Source: Bog-473 sp963783965
Lineage (GTDB): Bacteria > Actinomycetota > Acidimicrobiia > Acidimicrobiales > RAAP-2
Assembly: GCA_963783965.1 (NCBI GenBank)
Contig: CAWAPQ010000004.1
Coordinates: 186,001-250,000 of the forward strand
Direction of reading: 5' to 3'
DNA length: 64,000 nt
The position numbers and the translations under genes are program-made. The notes under the pieces are model-generated. The model was not told the origin of the DNA. It did not search any database and saw nothing but the letters and a program-made list of their open reading frames with translations. How positions within the stretch are numbered: position 1 is the stretch's first letter; every line of letters begins with the position of its first letter. Below are positions 33,737 through 41,882 of this stretch, one piece after another.

Positions 33737-34575
33737 GCGGCAGGACCATACAGCCGTGCCATCTGCATCGTTGCCGCCACGTCGTGGACCCGCACCATCC
33801 CCACCCCCGCCACCAGGGCTGACGCCTCCGTGGCCAGCGATCCCTCTCCGCGTTCGGTGACCGGTGCCGGCGCCTCCGCGCCCGGGCCTGCGGCAAGAAC
33901 ACCGAGGAAGCGCTTGCGGCTGGTCCCGACCAGGACCCCGGCGCAGCCGGCGGAGGAGGCGGCCGCCACCAGCTCCTCCTGGTGGCGCAGCAACGACAGG
34001 TTGTGGGCCGGCGTCTTCCCGAACCCGATGCCCGGGTCGACCCAGACCTCGCCGACGCCGGCCTGCAGGGCACGCGCCGCCCGTTCCAGCAGGAAGGCGC
34101 TGACCTCCCCCACCACGTCCCCGTACCGCGGGTCCTGCTGCATGGTGCGCGGCCGTCCTCGCATGTGCACGGCCACCCAACCGGCGCCGGCGGCGGCCGC
34201 CACCTCGAACAGGGAGGCCGAGATGTCGTTCACCAGGCTCGCTCCCGCTGCCAGGGCGGCGCTGGCCACCTCGGGCTTGACCGTGTCGACAGACACCCGC
34301 ACCGTGCGCCCGTTGCCGGTTCCGGCGGCGGCGGCGGCGGCGAGGGCCTCGACGACCGGGATCACCCGCGTCAGTTCGACACCGACCGGCACGGACTCGG
34401 CCCCGGGCCGGGACGACTCCCCGCCCACGTCAATCAGGTCGGCCCCGGCCGCCATCATGTCGAGTCCCCGGGCCACCGCTGCGTCCGCCGTGGCGTAGAG
34501 GCCACCGTCGGAGAAGGAGTCGGGCGTGACGTTGAGCACGCCCATGACGAGGGGCCGTCTTGCGCCCTGTCGCAC
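33733..34575 (-). CDS. folP: Dihydropteroate synthase
   Basis: The 280-residue TIM-barrel enzyme joins the pterin to p-aminobenzoate and is the sulfonamide target in the family. It has VMGVLNVTPDSFSDGG, IDVGGESSRPGA, VDPGIGFGKTPAHNLSLL, VGTSRKRF and the final VRVHDVAAT. The GTG at 34575 is 5 bp after folE. Confidence 0.96.
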   Translation of the reverse strand: MRQGARRPLVMGVLNVTPDSFSDGGLYATADAAVARGLDMMAAGADLIDVGGESSRPGAESVPVGVELTRVIPVVEALAAAAAAGTGNGRTVRVSVDTVKPEVASAALAAGASLVNDISASLFEVAAAAGAGWVAVHMRGRPRTMQQDPRYGDVVGEVSAFLLERAARALQAGVGEVWVDPGIGFGKTPAHNLSLLRHQEELVAAASSAGCAGVLVGTSRKRFLGVLAAGPGAEAPAPVTERGEGSLATEASALVAGVGMVRVHDVAATMQMARLYGPAA

Positions 34576-34580
34576 CGGCC

Positions 34581-35150
34581 TCAGTGGCCCCGGATGAATT
34601 GCATGGCTTCGGCCCGGGTGGCCACGTCGGAGCGGAAGAGCCCGCGCACCGACGAGGTGACCGTGACCGTGCCCGGCTTCTTCACTCCCCGCATGGACAT
34701 GCAGAGGTGCTCGGCCTCAATGACGACGAGGACGCCGCGGGGCGAGAGGACGGAGGCGATGGCGTCGGCGATCTGGGTCGTCATGCGTTCCTGGACCTGG
34801 AGGCGGCGCGCGAAGCCGTCGACGAGACGGGCGAGCTTCGACAGGCCGGTGATGCGGCCGTCCTCGGCCGGAATGTAGGCCACGTGCGCCTTGCCGAGGA
34901 AGGGCACGAGGTGGTGTTCGCACAGCGAGGCGAACGGGATGTCCCGCACCATCACCATCTCGTCGTGCTCGGCGGCAAAGGTGACTTCCAGGTGGCGGGC
35001 GGGGTCGTCGTGGAGCCCCGAGAAGAGCTCCTCGTACATGGAGGCCACACGCGCCGGCGTCGCCACCAGGCCGTCCCGTTCCGGGTCCTCCCCGATGGCG
35101 ACGAGGATCTCGTGCACGGCGGCACGCACGCGTTCGACATCGACGCTCAC
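34581..35150 (-). CDS. folE: GTP cyclohydrolase I
   Basis: The 189-residue protein catalyses the first committed step of folate synthesis. It has PARVASMYEELFSGL, FASLCEHHLVPFLGKAHVAYIP (zinc Cys and His) and the closing EHLCMSMRGVKKPGT with the second cysteine. The GTG at 35150 overlaps the tilS-hpt stop by 4 bp. Confidence 0.96.
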   Translation of the reverse strand: MSVDVERVRAAVHEILVAIGEDPERDGLVATPARVASMYEELFSGLHDDPARHLEVTFAAEHDEMVMVRDIPFASLCEHHLVPFLGKAHVAYIPAEDGRITGLSKLARLVDGFARRLQVQERMTTQIADAIASVLSPRGVLVVIEAEHLCMSMRGVKKPGTVTVTSSVRGLFRSDVATRAEAMQFIRGH

Positions 35151-36646
35151 GCTTCTGCTCCCTTGTATCGATGGATCCCCCGCAGGTTCCGGTACCGCTC
35201 GGCCACGTCGAGCCCGTAGCCGACCACGAACTCGGCCGGAATGGTGAAGCCGATGTAACGCAGGTCGAGTTCGACCCGCTGCTCGCCCTCCTTCACCAGG
35301 AGGGCGCAGATCTCCACGCTCTTGGGCGCGCGTGCCGTCAGGTAGCGCCGGAGGTAGTTCAGCGTGAGACCGCTGTCGATGATGTCCTCCACCACCAGCA
35401 CGTGGCGCCCCTCGAGCTCGGAGTCGAGGTCCTTGACGATGCGCACGACGCCGGACGTCTTGGTGGCGCTGCCGTAAGAGGACACGGCCATGAAGTCGAC
35501 GTCGACCGGCAGGGCGATGGCCCGGCACAGGTCGCTCATGAAGAGCATCGCTCCCTTGAGCACCGCCACCAGCAAGGGCGGCTCGTCGGCGTAGTCCGCC
35601 GTGATCTCCCGACCGAGCTCGGTGACCCGGGTCGCCAGCCGCTCGGCGTCCACCAGCACGGGGCCCACGTCGGCAGCAGCCCACGACGGGACGCCCGCTC
35701 CGGACTCGTCGAGGGTCACCGGCGTGACACTACCGGAGGCCCGAGGCGGCTCGACCCGGAGACGGCCACCGGTCCGCCGCACCCGCCCGCCCCCTGTCAG
35801 CTCCGTCCCCACCGACGAACCGGCGGCGACGGCGAGGGTGCGATCGACCTCGGCCAGGGACGGCGGATGCTCGCCTTCACCCGCGTCACGCAACCAGCGC
35901 CGGAGCGCGCGACGGGCGAGGGGTCGTTCGGCGGCAGCCACGGCCCGGGCATCGGCGGGATCGGGCAGCCGCTGGGTCGCCAGCGACTCGAGCAACGCAA
36001 CTTCGTCGCGCAGCACGCCGGCTTGCCGGGCCAGGAGCGGGACCGGGTCGCGCCCGGCCACCTGCGCGCACAACGGCAGGAGCTCGTGACGGATCCTGTT
36101 CCGCACGTAGGCCGGGTCATCGTTGCTCTCGTCGCACACCGGCGCCAGACCGGCGGCGGCGCACAGCGCGCGGGCCTCGCTGCGGCGCAGCCCGAGAATC
36201 GGATGGCGCCAGCCCGGTGCCATGCCGGCCAGGCCGTCGGCGCCCGCCCCGCGCAGCATGTTGACGAGGATGGTCTCCGCCTGGTCGTCCATGGTGTGCC
36301 CCGTGGCGACTCCGGCCGGCAACACGGCGAAACGGGCCGCCCGGGCCCGGGCTTCCAGGTTGGGCCCCGGCATGACGGCCGCCTTGCGACGCTCGAAGCG
36401 GGTGCCGAACCGTCCGGCGGCCGCCGCCACCACTTCGGCTTCGGCCGCGGAGGCGGGGCGCAACCCGTGGTCGACGTGGATCGCGGTGACGTCACACCCG
36501 GCGGCGGCGGCCAGGACGAGAAGGGTGAGCGAGTCAGCGCCCCCCGAGACCGCGCAGGCCAGCGGTGCACCGGGCGGCGGGAAGGTGCACCGCCGCAGGA
36601 GTTCAGGGATCAGGGTGGTGGGAAGGCCGGGACCTTCCTCAGCCAC
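35147..36646 (-). CDS. tilS-hpt: Fused tRNA(Ile)-lysidine synthase / hypoxanthine phosphoribosyltransferase
   Basis: The 499-residue fusion runs from GTG 36646. The N-terminal half is TilS: PP-loop AVSGGADSLTLL, HVDHGLRP and DESNDDPAYVRNRIRHELLP. It modifies C34 of tRNA-Ile2 to lysidine so that AUA is read. The C-terminal half, from about residue 325, is Hpt, with LLVAVLKGAMLFMSDL, VSSYGSATKTSGVV and the PRPP loop VLVVEDIIDSGLTL. It salvages hypoxanthine/guanine. In mycobacteria these are separate neighbours. The longer frame to 36775 overlaps the protease gene heavily and was rejected. The start overlaps the zincin stop by 8 bp. Confidence 0.92.
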   Translation of the reverse strand: MAEEGPGLPTTLIPELLRRCTFPPPGAPLACAVSGGADSLTLLVLAAAAGCDVTAIHVDHGLRPASAAEAEVVAAAAGRFGTRFERRKAAVMPGPNLEARARAARFAVLPAGVATGHTMDDQAETILVNMLRGAGADGLAGMAPGWRHPILGLRRSEARALCAAAGLAPVCDESNDDPAYVRNRIRHELLPLCAQVAGRDPVPLLARQAGVLRDEVALLESLATQRLPDPADARAVAAAERPLARRALRRWLRDAGEGEHPPSLAEVDRTLAVAAGSSVGTELTGGGRVRRTGGRLRVEPPRASGSVTPVTLDESGAGVPSWAAADVGPVLVDAERLATRVTELGREITADYADEPPLLVAVLKGAMLFMSDLCRAIALPVDVDFMAVSSYGSATKTSGVVRIVKDLDSELEGRHVLVVEDIIDSGLTLNYLRRYLTARAPKSVEICALLVKEGEQRVELDLRYIGFTIPAEFVVGYGLDVAERYRNLRGIHRYKGAEA

Positions 36647-37691
36647 CGGCTCGGGCCACCCAGGCCGCCGGGTCGCGGATCTCCTCGAGGGTGGGCAGCC
36701 ACTCCGGGCCTTCCCACACGCGGGCCAGCAGTGCCGGCCCGCCGGTCGCTTCCACCGACTCGACGAAATGCTCACCTTCGGCGTACTGGCGCATTTTGGC
36801 GTCGAGGCCCAGGAGCTTCGACATCAGCCTCGCCAGCCCACGGGCGTTCGTCCGCCGCTCGTGGAGGACCTGGGAGAAGTGGGCGGCACCAGGGACCGCG
36901 GCCGCCCCGGCCCGGTCCATGGTCACGTCGCCGTGGCCCTCCAGCAGGCTCATCATCCCCGAGATCTTCGACAGAGCCAGCCGTTGCTCGGGCGTGGCCA
37001 GCATGCCAACCACGCCGCCCTCGCGGGTGGGGTTGCGGCCGGCGCGCAGCTCGTCGGTGGCGCGCCGCACCAGCTCGGCGAGCCCGGCCGGGTCGCCCGA
37101 GAGGGGCCCGAGCAGTTCGCTCACGAGCCCGACGAAGTGGTCCCGCAACCAGGGCACCGCCGTGAACTGCAGGCGGTGCGTCACTTCGTGCAACGCGAGC
37201 CACAGACGGAACTCGCTTGGTTCGAACCCGTACTGCGTCTCGACCGCGACGATGTTGGGGCCGACGTACGAGACCAGGTCCTGGTCCTCGGGCGCCTCGT
37301 CGTTGATCAACAGGTCGTACTGCCCGAGCACCCGCGTCGCCATGTAGGCCAGCATCAAGCCGAGCTGCGTCCCGGCGACGGTGCGTCCCACCACGAGGGA
37401 CGGCCCACCCAGCTTGGCGCCGCGCTTGCGCTGCAGCTCGAGCATCGCCGGTCCGACCAGACGCTCGACCGACCGCACGTTGGCGGCGGCCCACCCGGCG
37501 CGATCGGTCACCTTGGCCCGGGCCGTGCCGTGCGCAGAGTGCAGGCCGGTGGCGACACTGACCAACGTCTCCGCCTGCGCCGTCAACTCGTCGAACTGCC
37601 CCTGCAGATCCCGCGAGCGGTAGGTCGCCGGTGCGGGTTTGAGAAGGAGGGCGCCCGCCGCCACCCGCTGGGCCAGGGCCCAGTCCACCAT
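36639..37691 (-). CDS. Zinc-dependent metalloprotease-like protein (DUF2342 / zincin_2)
   Basis: The 350-residue protein has LALHEVTHRLQF, an HExxH zincin motif, about residue 168, and a downstream SLLEGHGDVTMD that may hold the third ligand. It matches the DUF2342 family found beside tilS and hpt across Actinobacteria (Rv3626c in M. tuberculosis). No signal peptide or membrane helix is evident, so it is probably cytoplasmic. Substrate is unknown. The GTG or ATG at 37691 is the start; it precedes tilS-hpt with overlap. Confidence 0.82.
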   Translation of the reverse strand: MVDWALAQRVAAGALLLKPAPATYRSRDLQGQFDELTAQAETLVSVATGLHSAHGTARAKVTDRAGWAAANVRSVERLVGPAMLELQRKRGAKLGGPSLVVGRTVAGTQLGLMLAYMATRVLGQYDLLINDEAPEDQDLVSYVGPNIVAVETQYGFEPSEFRLWLALHEVTHRLQFTAVPWLRDHFVGLVSELLGPLSGDPAGLAELVRRATDELRAGRNPTREGGVVGMLATPEQRLALSKISGMMSLLEGHGDVTMDRAGAAAVPGAAHFSQVLHERRTNARGLARLMSKLLGLDAKMRQYAEGEHFVESVEATGGPALLARVWEGPEWLPTLEEIRDPAAWVARAGG

Positions 37692-37734
37692 GGCGGGACC
37701 GCCGGCGAGGGCTTCCGGAACCGCCGGCGTGAGG

Positions 37735-38049
37735 TCAGTGCTCGCCGTGGTGCTGCTTGCTTTCTTCGTCGATGGCCTCGGCCACGCGCCGGATCAGGCT
37801 GTCGGGCACCCGGTCCTTGCACCGGTTGGCAATGACCCGGCGCAACTCCGCCTCGAAGTCCGCGGCACCGTTGCAGGGGCCGCACCAGTCCAGGTGGACG
37901 CGGATCTCCTCGCGCCGTTCCTCGGTCAGCTCGCCGTCGAGATAGTGGTACAGCTCGTGGACGGCCTCTTGGCAGTCGACGGACACACCGAAGAGCCCGC
38001 TCGGGTCCACCGTCCCACTTTCCTCGCTCTGGCCCACGTTCTCGCTCAT
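37735..38049 (-). CDS. RsrA-type zinc anti-sigma factor
   Basis: The 104-residue ZAS-family protein has VDCQEAVHELYHYLDGEL and HLDWCGPCN, giving a Cys plus HxxxCxxC zinc centre. In RsrA, disulfide stress oxidises these cysteines, zinc is released and the bound sigma factor is set free. The ATG at 38049 overlaps the sigma gene stop by 4 bp, the standard sigR-rsrA arrangement. Confidence 0.92.
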   Translation of the reverse strand: MSENVGQSEESGTVDPSGLFGVSVDCQEAVHELYHYLDGELTEERREEIRVHLDWCGPCNGAADFEAELRRVIANRCKDRVPDSLIRRVAEAIDEESKQHHGEH

Positions 38050-38630
38050 TCCATCGTCCCCCCAGGCAGGCTACCGACCAGGCCGCGCGCTTCAGCCACA
38101 TCGTGCAACGCCTTCTGGAGCGCCCTTCTTCCCCGGTGGATCCTGCTCATGACGGTGCCGATCGGCACATCCGTGATCTCGGAGATCTCCTTGTAGCTGA
38201 ACCCCTCGACGTCGGCCAGGAGCACCGCCATCCGGAAGGCCTCGGGCAGCGCCTCGAGGGCCGCCTTCACGTCCTCGTCGGTGAAGCGCTCGAGCGCCTC
38301 GTCCTCGGCCGAGCGACCGGGGTCGCTGCCACCCGAGCCGGCCAGGCGCTTGTAGAGGTAGAGGTCCTCGACGTCCTCGACGTCGGCCACCTCGGGACGC
38401 CGCTGGGCCGCCCGGTAGTTGTTGATGTAGGTGTTGGTGAGGATCCGGTAGAGCCAGGCCCGCAGGTTGGTGCCCTCAGTGAAGGACCCGTAGGAGCGGT
38501 ACGCCTTCAGATAGGTCTCCTGCACCAGGTCCTCTGCGTCCGCCCGGTTGCGCGTCATCCGCAGCGCGGCCGAATAGAGCCCGGGCATGAATTCCATGGC
38601 GACGTCGGTGAAGGTCGCCTGATCTGCCAT
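38046..38630 (-). CDS. SigR/SigH-like ECF RNA polymerase sigma factor
   Basis: The 194-residue ECF sigma factor has region 2 with LYSAALRMTRNRADAEDLVQET and LRAWLYRILTNTYINNYR, and region 4 with LPEAFRMAVLLADVEGFSYKEI and GTVMSRIHRGRRAL. It resembles the SigR/SigH group controlling thiol-oxidative stress genes. A clear SigR-type autoregulatory promoter was not found in the 37-bp gap to the divergent P450 gene. Confidence 0.92.
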   Translation of the reverse strand: MADQATFTDVAMEFMPGLYSAALRMTRNRADAEDLVQETYLKAYRSYGSFTEGTNLRAWLYRILTNTYINNYRAAQRRPEVADVEDVEDLYLYKRLAGSGGSDPGRSAEDEALERFTDEDVKAALEALPEAFRMAVLLADVEGFSYKEISEITDVPIGTVMSRIHRGRRALQKALHDVAEARGLVGSLPGGTME

Positions 38631-38667
38631 GGGTCAACCCTATCCACCCGGAGATATCGTCTCGGCC

Positions 38668-39894
38668 GTGACCACGGCACCCCAAGAGCTCGGCATTGAC
38701 CTCATGGACGGGGCGTTCTACGGGCGGGAGCCCCACGACGCCTACGCCTGGATGCGGGCCCATTCCCCCGTCTACTACGACGAGGCCAACGATCTGTGGG
38801 CCGCCACCAGCTACGCCGCCGTGAAAGCGGCCTCGGTGGACACAGAGGCGTTCTCGAGCGCGCTGGGCATCCGGCCGAAGTACCCGCCCCTGCCGATGAT
38901 GATCGACTTCGACGCCCCCGAGCACGTGCGTCGGCGCCGACTGGTCTCCGAGGGCTTCACCCCGAAGCGGGTCCGGGCCATGGAGGACCAGCTCCGCGTG
39001 GCGTGCGACCTCATCCTCGACACGGTGTGCGAACTGGGCAGCTGTGACTTCGTGGCCGACATCGCGGCCCCACTCCCCATCGCTGTCATCGGCGACATGC
39101 TCGGCGTGGCCCCAGGGGACCGGGCCGAGCTGCTCGAGTGGTCCGATGTGATGCTCAAGTCCCAGGGCTCGCCCGACCCCGAGGCCATGGTCGGGGCCAT
39201 GGAGGCGTTCGAGGGCTACACCGCGTACATCAATCCGGTCCTGGCCGATCGCAAGGCGACGGGCAGTACGGCCGACCTCGTGGGCGTGCTGTGCCAGGCC
39301 GAGCTCGACGGCGACTCGCTCGACGAGGCCTCCCTGGTCCACGAGACGCTGCTCATCCTCATCGGGGGCGACGAGACGACCCGCCACGTCATCAGCGGGG
39401 GCATGGAGGAGCTGCTGGCCCAGCCCGACCAGTTGGCCCGGCTGACTGCCGACCCCGAGGGACTCATGGCGGGCGCGGTCGAGGAGATGCTGCGCTGGGT
39501 GTCGCCCATCAAGAACATGGCCCGCACGGCGACCCGCGACGTCGAGCTCGGCGGCGCCATCATCAGAGAGGGACAGGAGCTGCTCCTTCTCTACCCGTCG
39601 GCCAACCGGGATGAGACGGTGTTCGACGACCCCGACACCTTCGACATCACCCGCAACCCCAACCCGCACGTCGCCTTCGGCTTCGGTGCCCACTTCTGCC
39701 TCGGCAACCAACTGGCCCGGCTCGAGCTCAAGGTCATGTTCGAGCGGCTCCTGGCCCGCATGCCCGACATCCACCTCGCGACCGGGCGCGACACGCTGCC
39801 CCGACGCCCGGCCAACTTCATTTCTGGCTTCGAGGCCATGCCGGTGGCGTTCGCACCCTCCGCGCCGCTCGGCAGGCGCACGGGCGCGGCCTGA
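38668..39894 (+). CDS. Cytochrome P450
   Basis: The product has 408 residues from GTG 38668; the upstream ATG 38629 overlaps the divergent sigma gene start and is unlikely. P450 features are the I-helix LILIGGDETTRHV, the K-helix EEMLRW and the heme loop FGFGAHFCLGNQLARLE with the axial cysteine. It resembles actinobacterial P450s of the CYP124/125/142 type acting on sterols or branched lipids, but the substrate is not shown. Its stop overlaps the SDR start by one base (TGATG), so the pair probably acts on the same compound. Confidence 0.9.
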   Translation: MTTAPQELGIDLMDGAFYGREPHDAYAWMRAHSPVYYDEANDLWAATSYAAVKAASVDTEAFSSALGIRPKYPPLPMMIDFDAPEHVRRRRLVSEGFTPKRVRAMEDQLRVACDLILDTVCELGSCDFVADIAAPLPIAVIGDMLGVAPGDRAELLEWSDVMLKSQGSPDPEAMVGAMEAFEGYTAYINPVLADRKATGSTADLVGVLCQAELDGDSLDEASLVHETLLILIGGDETTRHVISGGMEELLAQPDQLARLTADPEGLMAGAVEEMLRWVSPIKNMARTATRDVELGGAIIREGQELLLLYPSANRDETVFDDPDTFDITRNPNPHVAFGFGAHFCLGNQLARLELKVMFERLLARMPDIHLATGRDTLPRRPANFISGFEAMPVAFAPSAPLGRRTGAA

Positions 39895-40712
39895 TGACGA
39901 GCACCACCCCGTCCACCGGCATTGCCGGCTGGTCCGTCCTCGTCACGGGCGGCGGCAGCGGCATCGGGCTCGCCACGGCGGAGCGGTTCGCCGCCGACGG
40001 CGCCCACGTCACGATCTGCGGACGCACCGAGCAGAAGCTCCTCGAGGCCCGCGAGCGCATCGCTGCGGTGGCGAGCGGCGGCGCCAAGGTCCAGTCCGTC
40101 GTGGCGGATGTCACCGTCGAGGAGCAGGTGGCCACAGCTGTCGCCGCCGCGGCCGAGGTCACCGGTCGCATCGACGGCCTGTTCGCCTGCGCCGGTGGCT
40201 CCCTCCACCTGGGCTCTGTGCTCACCGCGGACATCGACGCGGTGCGGGCCACCATCGACCTCAACCTGACCGGCTCGGTGATCTGCGTGAAGCAGGGTGG
40301 TCTCGCCATGCAGGCGCAGGGCGGTCCGGGCTCCATGGTGCTGATGTCGTCGGGCGCCGGCCGCTTCCCCCATCCGCACCTCTGGGCCTACGGCGTGTCC
40401 AAGGCCGGCATCTGCTTCCTGGCGGAAACGGCGGCCGAGGAGCTCGGACCGCTCGGCATCCGCGTCAACGCGGTGGCGCCCGGGATCATCGCTGACGAGC
40501 TGATGGCCTTCATCACCGCGGGAGGACCGCTGCTCGACGACTACCTGGCGCAAATGCCCCTTGGCCGGGTCGGCACCGTCGAGGACGTCGCGGCCGCCGT
40601 CCGCTACCTGATCGGCCCCGAGTCGTCGTTCGTCACCGGTGAGACCCTGGGCGTCGACGGTGGCCACCACCTGCGGCGCGGCGCCGACTACTCGCTCCTT
40701 TTCGGGGGCTGA
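39894..40712 (+). CDS. Short-chain dehydrogenase/reductase
   Basis: The 272-residue classical SDR has VLVTGGGSGIGLATAERF for NAD(P), CAGGS, a catalytic Ser in VLMSSGAG, the YGVSK Tyr-Lys pair and the PG motif in VAPGIIADELM. It is translationally coupled to the P450, suggesting hydroxylation followed by alcohol oxidation of one substrate. Specificity is unknown. A palindrome of the three-copy family lies 57 bp beyond the stop. Confidence 0.92.
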   Translation: MTSTTPSTGIAGWSVLVTGGGSGIGLATAERFAADGAHVTICGRTEQKLLEARERIAAVASGGAKVQSVVADVTVEEQVATAVAAAAEVTGRIDGLFACAGGSLHLGSVLTADIDAVRATIDLNLTGSVICVKQGGLAMQAQGGPGSMVLMSSGAGRFPHPHLWAYGVSKAGICFLAETAAEELGPLGIRVNAVAPGIIADELMAFITAGGPLLDDYLAQMPLGRVGTVEDVAAAVRYLIGPESSFVTGETLGVDGGHHLRRGADYSLLFGG

Positions 40713-40769
40713 GCCGGCCGGCCGGAAACTCCGAGGGCGGGGTGGCGCCCCCCGGGGGGGTGTTGCGAA

Positions 40770-40808
40770 GCGTATATACCCACTAGGTCACCTAGTGGGT
40801 ATATACGC
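40770..40808. repeat. Palindromic element, copy 3 of 3
   Basis: The 18-bp perfect arms gcgtatatacccactagg (40770-40787) and cctagtgggtatatacgc (40791-40808) enclose the centre tca. It has the same core as the copies at 5502 and 20917. It lies after the SDR gene and 141 bp before the zinc-binding protein gene; a CCCCCCGGGGGG stretch sits just upstream. Confidence 0.88.
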
Positions 40809-40926
40809 ATGAGGAGACATCCCAGCCGAAGGCGGACCCGCTTCTCTCTCGCCGTGCTGGTCCCTAGTCCTGCCTCCACACACCCTCCTCGGTCGATTCG
40901 GACGCAGGGACCCTTGCCAGACTTAT

Positions 40927-40949
40927 CCGAAATGATTACCGTTACCGTT
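40927..40949 (+). promoter_or_regulatory. Candidate Zur/metal-regulator site before the zinc transporter
   Basis: The AT-richer stretch GAAATGATTACCGTTACCG (40929-40947) with its TTACCG-TTACCG direct repeat is unlike the surrounding GC-rich DNA. It bears partial similarity to actinobacterial Zur boxes around AATGATT. It lies at the translation start of the first gene of an operon that includes zur. It is not a perfect dyad, so this is a low-confidence call. Confidence 0.35.
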
Positions 40950-41882
40950 ATGAGACCCGACTTCGGCGGACGCGTCCTGGGGGCCGCCGCCCTCACGATC
41001 ACCGTGCTCGGCCTGGCGCTGGGAACCACCGCCTGCGCCGACGCGTCAACGGTCGCCGGCCCGCCTGGTGTCGTGCGTGTCGTGGCGGCGGAGAACTTCT
41101 GGGGCAACATCGCCAGCCAACTGGGCGGCCACGACGTCAAGGTGACCTCGCTCATCACGAACCCCAATGCAGACCCGCACCTCTTCGAGACGGATGCGGC
41201 CGACGCCGCCACCCTCGCCGCAGCGCAGGTCGTGATCGAGAACGGAGCCGGGTACGACACCTGGATGGGCTCGCTCCTCGGCGCTGACGGCGGGAGCCCA
41301 TCCATCGTCAGTGCAGCGACCGTGCTCCACATCACGGGAAGCGACCCGAACCCGCACCTCTGGTACGACATCCCCCGCGTGCCGACCGTGGCGGCCGCCA
41401 TCGCGGCCGCGCTCGAGAAGGCTGCGCCCCAGGACGCCGCGACGTTCAAGTCCAATCTGGCGACCTTCGACGCGTCGCTCGCTCCCCTGGACGCGACACT
41501 CTCGACCATCAAGGCGCACTTCCACAACGCGCCGGTCGCCTACACCGAGCGGGTCCCGGGCTACGCGTTGGCGGTGGCGGACCTGGACGTCAAGACGCCG
41601 ACCGGCTTCGCCCGGGCCATTGAGGACGGGGTCGATCCCGCACCGGCGGACACGCTGGCGATGCAGCGTCTGATCGACGACCACGACATCAACGTGCTGC
41701 TCTACAACGTGCAGACCGTCACGCCCGTCACCGCCCAGATGCGCGCACTGGCCCGTCAACACGGTATTCCGGTGGTCGGCGTCTCCGAGACGATGCCGGC
41801 CGGTGCCGCCACGTACCAGCAGTGGCAGCAGTCCCAGCTGACCAAGCTGCTCCACGCACTCGAATCGAGCCGCAACCCGTGA
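40950..41882 (+). CDS. znuA: Zinc/manganese ABC transporter substrate-binding lipoprotein
   Basis: The product has 310 residues from ATG 40950 (an in-frame ATG at 40932 is possible). The N-terminus is a signal peptide ending LGTTAC, a weak lipobox. Cluster A-I metal-binding features are AENFWGNIASQLGG, NPNADPHLFE and NPHLWYD with histidine ligands. The usual third ligand region reads AYTERVPGYAL, without the common histidine. Its place in a zur-linked operon makes zinc the likely substrate. It is followed without gap by the ATPase gene (GTGA overlap). Confidence 0.85.
   Translation: MRPDFGGRVLGAAALTITVLGLALGTTACADASTVAGPPGVVRVVAAENFWGNIASQLGGHDVKVTSLITNPNADPHLFETDAADAATLAAAQVVIENGAGYDTWMGSLLGADGGSPSIVSAATVLHITGSDPNPHLWYDIPRVPTVAAAIAAALEKAAPQDAATFKSNLATFDASLAPLDATLSTIKAHFHNAPVAYTERVPGYALAVADLDVKTPTGFARAIEDGVDPAPADTLAMQRLIDDHDINVLLYNVQTVTPVTAQMRALARQHGIPVVGVSETMPAGAATYQQWQQSQLTKLLHALESSRNP

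Noticed and set aside
36647..36775. Upstream extension of tilS-hpt
   Set aside because: It overlaps the zincin gene by over 130 bp in another frame; GTG 36646 gives a normal TilS N-terminus.
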